From assembly GCA_946479895.1 (NCBI GenBank), contig CAMLHT010000145.1, positions 1 through 9,441 on the forward strand: a DNA stretch of 9,441 nt, written 5' to 3'. Source of the DNA: an uncultured Gemmatimonadota bacterium. GTDB lineage: Bacteria > Gemmatimonadota > Gemmatimonadetes > Gemmatimonadales > Gemmatimonadaceae. Shown piece by piece: positions 1-7,635 of the stretch (its first letter is position 1; every line of letters starts with the position of its first letter). The notes beneath the pieces were generated by a model that was given only the letters and a program-made list of their open reading frames with translations, had not been told where the DNA came from and did no database searches. The position numbers and the translations under genes were made by a program.

Positions 1-31
1 ACCACGGCTTCCTCGATGGTTGCCCAGCGCT

Positions 32-35
<4 letters not shown>
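1..35 (-). CDS. Start of a gene downstream of the ABC ATPase, probably a BMP-type importer permease (partial)
   Basis: On the minus strand an ATG at 35-33 overlaps the TGA stop of the ABC ATPase in an ATGA arrangement. The frame is open to the window edge and encodes MKRWATIEEAV. The 4-base overlap is typical of translationally coupled subunits. In BMP-family importer operons the ATPase gene is normally followed by one or two membrane permease genes, so a permease is the expected product. Only 11 codons are visible and they contain no membrane segment, so the identity rests on gene order alone. Confidence 0.55.
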
Positions 36-1587
<1,552 letters not shown>

Positions 1588-1591
<4 letters not shown>

Positions 1592-2634
1592 TTCGCCGCC
1601 GGCTTCGTGGGGACCCTGATTCTGCCGGCGACCACTTCCTGCTTCAGCGCCTCGACCCGCTGGCGAACCGCGTCGGGAATGAGCGCCTTGTTGTTCTCGT
1701 CATAGACGTAGGCCACGCCGTCCTGGGCGAGGCCGAAGTCGTAGATCCCGCCGGTGAACTTGCCTTCCTTCACCCGCTTCGCGGCCTCGAACAGCGCGAC
1801 GTCGATGCGCTTGACCATCGAGGTCAGGATGAATCCCGGCGCCTCGGCGTACTGGTCGGCGTCCACGCCGATCGCGAGCTTGCCCGTCGACCGCGCGGCC
1901 TCGAACACGCCGAGGCCCGTGGACCCCGACGCGTGATAGATGATGTCGGCGCCCTGCTGGTACTGCGACAGCGCCATCTCCTTGCCCTTGCCCGGATTGC
2001 GGAATGCGTCGGGCGTCACCCCCGCGTACTGGGTGATGATGCGACAGCCCGGGCAGACCTGCTTCACGCCGGCCGTGTATCCCGCGTCGAACTTGTTGAT
2101 GAGGGGCACGTTCATCCCACCAACGAACCCCACCGTCTTCGTCTTCGTCACCAGGCCCGCGATGGCGCCCACCAGGAACGAGCCTTCCTCCTCGCGGAAT
2201 CGCAGCGCGGCGACGTTGGGCGGCGGGAGCACCGGGTTGCCCTGCGCGTCGGTCCCGACCGAGTAGTCCACGCCGGCGAAGCGGATGTCCGGGTACTCCT
2301 TCGCCAGCAGGTTGATGTCGTCGGTGAAGATGAACCCCACGCCGACCACGAGGTCCATTCCCTCGGCGGCCAGCAGCCGGAGGCCGGCCTCGCGATCCGA
2401 GGACTCGCCGGGCTCGATGTAGTGGATCGTGGCGCCGAGCTCGTTCTTCGCGCGCATCGCGCCCGCGTATGCCCCGTCGTTGAACGACTTGTCACCACGG
2501 CCGCCGACGTCGAAGACGACCCCGACGCGGAGCGCGTCGGCCGCCGGCGCCGTCTCGGCGCTTTCCGGGCGGACGAACAGCAATCCGATGTGAATGACGA
2601 GCAGGACGCCGATCAGCGTCGCGAGCTTTCGCAT
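1588..2634 (-). CDS. BMP-family ABC importer substrate-binding protein (PnrA/YufN-like)
   Basis: This is the extracytoplasmic solute-binding component of the importer, 348 aa, with the normal length and layout of the BMP/PnrA family, whose characterised members bind purine nucleosides. Residues 1-25 form a short basic tip and a hydrophobic stretch, followed by an Ala-rich segment (SAETAPAADA) fitting signal-peptidase cleavage. No lipobox cysteine is present, so unlike many family members it is probably free in the periplasm or held by an uncleaved N-terminal helix. Family motifs are clear: FDVGGRGDKSFND at 41-53, GSTGLGVF at 237-244, and VDAD with Asp258. A CPGC pair at 194-197 could form a disulfide. 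It starts at an ATG (2634-2632), 15 bases after the serine hydrolase stop, and its TGA overlaps the ATPase start. I see no good Shine-Dalgarno sequence before the start. The exact ligand cannot be read from the sequence. Confidence 0.94.
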
Positions 2635-2649
2635 GCCGGAAAGATGCAG

Positions 2650-3810
2650 CTATTTGACGATGGATTCCATGATCTTCCCGATCATCGGGTCCATCGCCTG
2701 CCCGCGATGCCAGTGCCACACGAAGACGAGGTCATGCTCGGGGTCGATCCAGATCGTGTTCGACCCGTTGCCGAGCGCGGCGAAGCTCGATGCCGGCGCG
2801 CTCGGCCACTGCTTCTTCTGCGTGTTGAGCCACCAAAGGAAACCGTAGTCCGTGGTGCCGACGCCGCTTGGCTTCACCGCTTCCTCGAACCAGCGCGATG
2901 AAACGACCTGCCGGTCGCCCCACCTGCCCTTGTTCAGGACCAGCAGCCCGAACCTGGCGAGGTCTTCCGAGTTGATCCACAGCCCGCCGCCCCACCGGGT
3001 GCCTCCACTCACTGACCCGATCTTCCGCCCGTCGATCTCGACGATGGAGTTCTCGTAGGGCACCCAGCGCCACTCGGCCGAGGCGCCGATGGGATCCATC
3101 ACGCCCGTCTTCAGGACTTCCGGCAGCCCGGTCCTGAACAGGCGGAGCAGCGAGAGGGCGAACCGGTTGATCCGGACGTCGTTGTATTCATAGAAGGTGC
3201 CCGGCGCCTGGATCGCCCGCGGCCGCCGCTGCCCGTTGCCGAACGCCTCGGCGCCGATGAAGTCGGCGTTCTTTCCCCAGAGCGTGCCCTCCCACTCGCT
3301 GGTCTGCTGGAGGTGATGCTTCCAGGTGATCGCGCCGTTGTGCGGCGAGTCGTAGCCGCCGTCGGTGACGTATTTCGCCACGGGGTCGTTCACGTCCCTG
3401 ATCAGGCCGCGGTCCACGGCGAGTCCGGCCACCGTCGACAGGAAGCTCTTCGCCACGCTGTAGACGGGGTCGTTGGCCTTCACGTCGCCGAACTGCGCGA
3501 CGATGTACCCGTGGCGGAGGATGATCCCGTTCGTCCCGGCGCGGGCCTTCGGCACCGGGCCGAGCGGAGTCCCGAACGTCCTGACCTGGTCCCGCTCGAA
3601 GTCCCAGGTCGCGGGATTCGCCAGGGCGAAGTCGACCGCCGCCTGGAGCTTCGCCGAGTCCATCCCGACGTCCGCGGGGCGGGCGACCTTCCATTCGCCC
3701 TTCGGCGGGAAGTAGGTGGCCGGCTGGGCGCGGAGCGCGCTGGCCACGAGGATCGCGGCGACGAGCGGCACGAGGCCGGCGCGCGACCGGTACGAAGGGA
3801 AGCGATGCAT
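2650..3810 (-). CDS. Exported serine hydrolase of the beta-lactamase/penicillin-binding-protein-like (class C) family
   Basis: From the chosen ATG (3810-3808) the protein is 386 aa. It begins with a signal peptide: basic MHRFPSYRSR, a hydrophobic core LVPLVAAILVASA, and a likely cleavage site near ALRAQ. The catalytic S-x-x-K motif is SVAK at 118-121 (nucleophile Ser118, base Lys121). The second motif lies in the tyrosine region FYEYND at 206-211, where Asp replaces the more usual Asn of Y-x-N. A conserved block VSGGTRWGGGLW (267-278) and a C-terminal LGNGSNTIWID strand (346-356) complete the fold. Such proteins are esterases, amidases or D-aminopeptidases acting in the periplasm or outside the cell; antibiotic hydrolysis is not implied. 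The same frame is open further upstream, with ATGs at 3855 and 3867 and a GGGGAGG sequence just before them (3875-3869), so a longer N-terminus is possible. I chose 3810 because it gives a standard signal peptide. It is the first gene of the importer operon. Confidence 0.88.
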   Translation of the reverse strand: MHRFPSYRSRAGLVPLVAAILVASALRAQPATYFPPKGEWKVARPADVGMDSAKLQAAVDFALANPATWDFERDQVRTFGTPLGPVPKARAGTNGIILRHGYIVAQFGDVKANDPVYSVAKSFLSTVAGLAVDRGLIRDVNDPVAKYVTDGGYDSPHNGAITWKHHLQQTSEWEGTLWGKNADFIGAEAFGNGQRRPRAIQAPGTFYEYNDVRINRFALSLLRLFRTGLPEVLKTGVMDPIGASAEWRWVPYENSIVEIDGRKIGSVSGGTRWGGGLWINSEDLARFGLLVLNKGRWGDRQVVSSRWFEEAVKPSGVGTTDYGFLWWLNTQKKQWPSAPASSFAALGNGSNTIWIDPEHDLVFVWHWHRGQAMDPMIGKIMESIVK

Positions 3811-3880
3811 GACTCGGGGGGTAGGCGGATTGCGATTCGGGGCCGGCGGCGACATGGTACCCACCATGCCTCCCCAATCT
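3811..3880. promoter_or_regulatory. Divergent intergenic control region
   Basis: These 70 bases separate the starts of the divergently transcribed serine hydrolase and M24 peptidase, so promoters for both must lie here or in the first codons of the opposite gene. A weak -10-like TAGATT reads on the minus strand at 3881-3876, with no convincing -35 partner. A purine-rich GGGGAGG follows on the same strand (3875-3869). No clear promoter was found for the plus strand. The region also holds the inverted repeat listed separately. The control role follows from position; the individual elements are weak. Confidence 0.5.
3853..3868. promoter_or_regulatory. Perfect inverted repeat CATGGT-ACCC-ACCATG, candidate operator
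   Basis: Two 6-base arms, CATGGT and ACCATG, are exact reverse complements around a 4-base spacer, in the middle of the divergent gap. The position suits a shared operator for the hydrolase/importer operon and the peptidase gene. The element also supplies in-frame ATG codons on both strands (plus at 3854 and 3866; minus at 3867 and 3855), so it could instead mark alternative starts or form a hairpin in either leader. No regulator gene lies next to it. It is short enough to arise by chance. Confidence 0.3.
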
Positions 3881-5290
3881 ATGATGAAGACGCGCGCCCT
3901 CGCCGTTGCGCTGGCCGTCGCCACGCTCGTTCCCGCGACGGGCTCCGCGCAGCAGATCACCACGTATCGGCCCTTCGGAACGCTCCGCGAGCAGGCGGAG
4001 CTTCAGCAGCAGTGGCTGGAGAAGCGGATGAGCACCGTCCTGCCTGCCCTGATGCGGAAGCATCGGGTCGGCATGTGGGTCGTCCCGATGCGCGAGTACA
4101 ACGAGGATCCCGTGTTCTCCTCGCTCGTCTCGCCCACGACCTTCGCCGCGCGCCGGCGGACCATCTACGTCTTCAACGACCCCTGCGGGCCCGGCGGATC
4201 GCCCGGCTGCACGAAGCCGATCGAGCGCCTCGCCCTCGGCGGAACCTCACAGGGCGGAGTTTTCAACGCCGTGCGATCGACGAAGGCCGCGGCGGGCCCC
4301 GCCGGAGGCAACGTCCAGCAGAACGCCGAGCTGTGGGGCGATGAACAGTGGCAGGTGCTGGTGCAGGAGATCGAGAAGCGGAACCCCGCGTCGATCGCGA
4401 TCAACACGTCGCGCGTCTTCGCGTTCAACGACGGCCTGTCGGCCGGGGAGCTCGACGGGATGCGCGAGGCCCTCGGCGCGAAGTGGGCGGGGCGGCTCAA
4501 GCCCGCGGACAACCTCGCGCTCGACCTCATCGCCACCCGGCTGCCGGAGGAGAACGAGGCGTTCCAGCGGATGACGCGCGTGGTCTGGGGCATCATCGAC
4601 ACCGCCTTCTCGAACGTCGTGATCGCCCCCGGCGTGACGCGAACCGACGACGTGGTCTGGTGGATGCGCCAGAAGGTCAACGATCTCGGGCTCGGCACCT
4701 GGTTCCATCCCTCGGTCGAGGTCCAGCGCCGCGGTGTGAGCGACGCCGAGCTTGGCGCGAATCCGATCATCCAGAAGGGCGACGTCCTGCACTGCGACTT
4801 CGGCATCACCGCGATGCGCCTGAACACCGACACGCAGCACATGGGCTACGTCCTACGTGACGGCGAGACGGACGCGCCGGCGGGCCTCAAGCAGGCCCTC
4901 CTGAACTCGAACCGGCTTCAGGACATCGTCCTGGCCGAGATCCGGGCTGGGCGCACGGGGAACGAGATTCTCGGCGCGGCGCGAGCGAAGATGAAGGCCG
5001 CCGGGATCGACGGGACGATCTACTCGCATCCGATCGGCATGCACGGGCATGGCGCCGGCACGCTGATCGGGCTCTGGGATTATCAGGACGGCGTGCCTGG
5101 TCGCGGCGACGCGCCCGTCATTCCGGACATGTGGTTCTCGATCGAGCTCCAGGCGACGACGCCGGTTCCGGAGTGGGGCGGCCAGCCCGTGCGCTCGGCC
5201 CAGGAGGAGGACGTCGTGCTCGACGCGAACGGGCTGCCGCGATGGGCGCTCGCGCGCCAGACGTCGTTCCACCTCGTTCGTCCGCGTTAA
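3881..5290 (+). CDS. Exported M24-family metallopeptidase (Xaa-Pro aminopeptidase/prolidase-like)
   Basis: The product is 469 aa. It starts MMKTR, followed by a hydrophobic core and GSAQQ, a clear signal peptide cleaved near residue 23-25, so it acts outside the cytoplasm. Residues about 30-220 form the N-terminal creatinase-like domain, and about 225-465 the catalytic 'pita-bread' domain. The five expected metal ligands are visible: Asp306 (HCDFG), Asp317 (LNTDTQH), His383 (YSHPIG), Glu422 (FSIEL) and Glu443 (QEEDVVL). His390, seven residues after His383, matches the conserved substrate-site histidine. It probably removes N-terminal residues preceding proline from peptides, using two metal ions, though related M24 proteins have other substrates. 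Cys102 and Cys110 flank a Gly/Pro-rich loop and could form a disulfide. Several in-frame ATGs precede the chosen start (3854, 3866, and an adjacent pair at 3881/3884); none has a good ribosome-binding site. I chose 3881 because it gives a compact signal peptide. It is divergent from the hydrolase/importer operon. Confidence 0.9.
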   Translation: MMKTRALAVALAVATLVPATGSAQQITTYRPFGTLREQAELQQQWLEKRMSTVLPALMRKHRVGMWVVPMREYNEDPVFSSLVSPTTFAARRRTIYVFNDPCGPGGSPGCTKPIERLALGGTSQGGVFNAVRSTKAAAGPAGGNVQQNAELWGDEQWQVLVQEIEKRNPASIAINTSRVFAFNDGLSAGELDGMREALGAKWAGRLKPADNLALDLIATRLPEENEAFQRMTRVVWGIIDTAFSNVVIAPGVTRTDDVVWWMRQKVNDLGLGTWFHPSVEVQRRGVSDAELGANPIIQKGDVLHCDFGITAMRLNTDTQHMGYVLRDGETDAPAGLKQALLNSNRLQDIVLAEIRAGRTGNEILGAARAKMKAAGIDGTIYSHPIGMHGHGAGTLIGLWDYQDGVPGRGDAPVIPDMWFSIELQATTPVPEWGGQPVRSAQEEDVVLDANGLPRWALARQTSFHLVRPR

Positions 5291-5398
5291 CGACGAGGCG
5301 CGAAGCGACGGGCCGTCAAGGGTCCAGCTCGGTGGTGCGTCCGACGGCGAGACGTCGCCAATTCCAGACTTCTCGCGAGGGATAGGTTTCGGACGCAA
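5291..5398 (+). other. Gap between the M24 peptidase gene and nadB: weak hairpin, possible promoter
   Basis: This 108-base gap follows the peptidase TAA and precedes nadB. It contains a small stem-loop, GGCGA-GACG-TCGCC at 5346-5359, without a following T-run, so it is not a convincing intrinsic terminator. Just downstream is a relatively AT-richer patch (AATTCC at 5360-5365), a CTCGCGAG palindrome at 5373-5380 and a TAGGTT sequence at 5383-5388 that fits a loose TAnnnT -10 box. If that is the -10, transcription would begin only a few bases before the nadB ATG at 5399, giving a leaderless or nearly leaderless message; this agrees with the lack of a well-spaced Shine-Dalgarno sequence. No known riboswitch fold was recognised by eye. 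Confidence 0.25.
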
Positions 5399-6898
5399 AT
5401 GGATCGCATCAGGGGCCGGGTTCTCGTCGTGGGGAGTGGAGTCGCGGGTCTGCACGCCGCCTGGCGTGCGTCCAGCTTCGGTGACGTGCTCCTGCTGACC
5501 AAGCGGTCGCTGTTCGACAGCGCCACCGCCTATGCGCAGGGCGGTATCGCCGCCGCGCTCGGTGCCGGCGATTCGCCGGACCTCCACCGGAAGGACACGC
5601 TCGCCGCCGGAGCCGCGCTCTGTGACGCGGCGGCCGTCGCCGTGCTGACCGAGGAGGGGCCGACCCGCGTGCGGGACCTCCAGACCGCGGGCGCCGACTT
5701 CGATCTCGACGCCGCCGGCCGGCTTCAGCTCGGCCGCGAGGCCGCGCACAGCATGAATCGCATCGTCCACGCCCACGGCGACCAGACGGGCGCCGAGGTG
5801 GCGAGGACGCTCATCGAGCGCGTGCGGGCCAGCGATCGGATCCGGGTGCTCGAGCGCGCCCGCGTGCTCGACCTGATCGTCGAGGACGGCGAGTGCGTTG
5901 GCGCAAAGGCGAGCATCGCCGGAAAGGCGACGGAGATCATCGCCGACGCGACGGTCCTCGCCACGGGTGGCTGCGGCCAGGTCTACCGCTACACCACCAA
6001 TCCCGTCGTCGCCACCGGCGACGGCTTCGCCATCGCGCACCGCGCCGGCGCGATGCTCGCCGACATGGAGTTCGTCCAATTCCATCCCACGGCGCTCGAC
6101 ACGCCCGAGAATCCGCTGGCGCTCATCAGCGAGGCGGTGCGGGGCGAGGGCGCCTGCCTGGTGAACCGGCGTGGCGAGCGCTTCATGAAGCGCATCCACC
6201 GGCTGGCCGAGCTCGCGCCCCGGGACGTGGTCGCGCGCGCGATCTTCGAGGAGCAGAAGAAGGGGCAGGTCTACCTGGACGCGCGGAAGCTCGGCGCGCG
6301 CTTCGTCGAGCGGTTCCCGGGCATCACCGCCCTGTGCCGAAGCCGCGGCATCTTCCCGATGCGCGACCTCATCCCGGTGACGCCGGCGGCGCATTACATG
6401 ATGGGCGGCGTCGCCGTCGATCTCTGCGGCCGCTCGTCGCTCCCGCGCCTCTGGGCGGTGGGCGAGGTCTCGCGCACGGGCGTCCACGGCGCCAATCGCC
6501 TCGCCTCGAACTCGCTGCTCGAGGGACTCGTCTTCGCCGAGCGGGTGGCGCGTGACCTGCGCGAGGTGAAGCCGCTCGCATCGGTCCCGAAACAGGGGGC
6601 GTGGAAGGTCCCCGTGCTGCGCGACCGTGGCGCGGCGCAGGTCGCGGCCGACCGCGTGCGCGCCATCATGTGGCAGGACGCCGGCATCGTCCGCTCCGGC
6701 GCCGGCCTGTGGCACGCGTTCGACCTGCTCATGGACATCGAGCAGCGCCTGCCCGAAGGAGCCACCGAGGAGCTGAACCTCGTCCAGACCGCGCAGATGA
6801 TCGTCTGGTCGGCGCTTCAGCGCGAGGAGTCGCGCGGCGGACATTACCGCGCGGACTTTCCGCGCCCGAAGAAGGCGCGCATGCACGTGGAGGTATGA
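5399..6898 (+). CDS. nadB: L-aspartate oxidase
   Basis: NadB is a cytoplasmic FAD enzyme that oxidises L-aspartate to iminoaspartate, which quinolinate synthase (NadA) then condenses to quinolinate for NAD synthesis. At 499 aa it is slightly shorter than typical. Features in order: FAD dinucleotide motif GSGVAGL at 12-18; SATAYAQGGIAAA at 41-53; QFHPTA at 227-232 with His229; SEAVRGEG at 244-251 with Glu245; ELAPRD at 271-276 with Arg275; AHYMMGG at 331-337 with His332; and the C-terminal FAD block GANRLASNSLLE at 364-375 with Arg367. These positions match the active-site His244, Glu260, Arg290, His351 and Arg386 known for the E. coli enzyme. The family-typical REESRGGHYRADFP end is at 475-488. 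These residues distinguish it from succinate dehydrogenase/fumarate reductase flavoproteins, the nearest relatives. nadA and nadC, its usual neighbours, are not in the window. Its TGA overlaps the start of the downstream regulator (ATGA). Confidence 0.96.
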   Translation: MDRIRGRVLVVGSGVAGLHAAWRASSFGDVLLLTKRSLFDSATAYAQGGIAAALGAGDSPDLHRKDTLAAGAALCDAAAVAVLTEEGPTRVRDLQTAGADFDLDAAGRLQLGREAAHSMNRIVHAHGDQTGAEVARTLIERVRASDRIRVLERARVLDLIVEDGECVGAKASIAGKATEIIADATVLATGGCGQVYRYTTNPVVATGDGFAIAHRAGAMLADMEFVQFHPTALDTPENPLALISEAVRGEGACLVNRRGERFMKRIHRLAELAPRDVVARAIFEEQKKGQVYLDARKLGARFVERFPGITALCRSRGIFPMRDLIPVTPAAHYMMGGVAVDLCGRSSLPRLWAVGEVSRTGVHGANRLASNSLLEGLVFAERVARDLREVKPLASVPKQGAWKVPVLRDRGAAQVAADRVRAIMWQDAGIVRSGAGLWHAFDLLMDIEQRLPEGATEELNLVQTAQMIVWSALQREESRGGHYRADFPRPKKARMHVEV

Positions 6899-7635
6899 CG
6901 GGATCGCCCCAGGCTCCGCGGGTCCTGCTCTTCGGGCCCGTCGACATCGTCGGGACGGAGGAAGCGCGGCGCCTCGTGCGCCAGCCGAAGGCGTTCTTCC
7001 TGCTCGCCTACCTGCTCGTCGCGCGCCCACGCGGGCTCCAGTCGCGCGATCGCCTCGTCGCGATGTTCTGGCCGGACCAGGACGAGCAGCGCGCGCGGGG
7101 GTCGCTGCGCGCCACGCTCCACGTCCTGCGCGAATCGCTTGGCCAGGACGCCGTCGTCCGCGAAGGTGACACCCACGTCGGCATCGACACGAACCTGATC
7201 AGCTGCGACGCCATCGATTTCGACTCGGCGCTGCAGGCCGGGCATCTCGCGCGCGCGCTCGAGCTCTATCGTGGTCCGCTGCTGGAGCAGTTCTTCGGCG
7301 AGTCGGCCGCCGCCGACCACTGGCTCGACCAGGAGCGGGAGCACTTCCGCACCGCCGCGGCCGATGCGGCGTGGAGCCTCGCGACGCGGTACGAGACGGA
7401 CCAGAACCTCACGCATGCCGCGAAGTGGGCCCGCCGCGCCGCGCGCCTCGCCGGGCCGGACGAGCGACGCATCCGCAAGATCATGACGATGCTCGACGCC
7501 GCGGGCGATCGCGCCGGCGCGATCCTCGTCTTCGAGGACTTCGCGAAGTTCCTGGCGTCAGCGCTCGAGGTCGCCCCGTCGGACGAGACGCGCGCGCTGG
7601 CCGACGCTATTCGCGGCTCGACGCGTCGGCCGTAG
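6895..7635 (+). CDS. Small BTAD/SARP-type transcriptional regulator
   Basis: This 246-aa protein has the two-part layout of SARP/BTAD regulators. Residues about 8-98 form an OmpR-like winged-helix DNA-binding domain, from RVLLFGPVDI through RDRLVAMFWPDQDEQRARGS and LRATLHVLRESLG. Residues about 105-240 form the all-helical bacterial transcriptional activation domain, from AIDFDSALQAG and ALELYRGPLLEQFF to a TPR-like end (AGAILVFEDFAKFLA). Nothing follows the BTAD: no ATPase, cyclase or long TPR region, unlike larger relatives. The ATG (6895) overlaps the nadB TGA, so the two genes are co-transcribed and probably translationally coupled. GGAGGT lies immediately before the ATG with no spacer, which is unusual. 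The frame is also open upstream inside nadB, but that part is out-of-frame coding sequence of nadB. Its 3' end overlaps the convergent TPR gene by 29 bases. Target genes cannot be read from the sequence; cytoplasmic DNA binding is inferred from the fold. Confidence 0.85.
   Translation: MTGSPQAPRVLLFGPVDIVGTEEARRLVRQPKAFFLLAYLLVARPRGLQSRDRLVAMFWPDQDEQRARGSLRATLHVLRESLGQDAVVREGDTHVGIDTNLISCDAIDFDSALQAGHLARALELYRGPLLEQFFGESAAADHWLDQEREHFRTAAADAAWSLATRYETDQNLTHAAKWARRAARLAGPDERRIRKIMTMLDAAGDRAGAILVFEDFAKFLASALEVAPSDETRALADAIRGSTRRP

Noticed and set aside
2650..3810. Serine hydrolase as an antibiotic-resistance beta-lactamase
   Set aside because: The S-x-x-K fold is shared by many esterases and peptidases. 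The altered Y-x-N region and the operon context favour another hydrolase role.
5346..5359. Stem-loop GGCGA-GACG-TCGCC as a terminator of the M24 gene
   Set aside because: The stem is only 5 bp and no T-run follows, so intrinsic termination is not supported.
4853..7030. Minus-strand open frame of 725 codons opposite the M24 gene end, nadB and the regulator start
   Set aside because: The composition is Arg/Ala/Gly-rich with no recognisable domain, and it spans three well-supported plus-strand genes and an intergenic gap. It is a GC-driven shadow frame.
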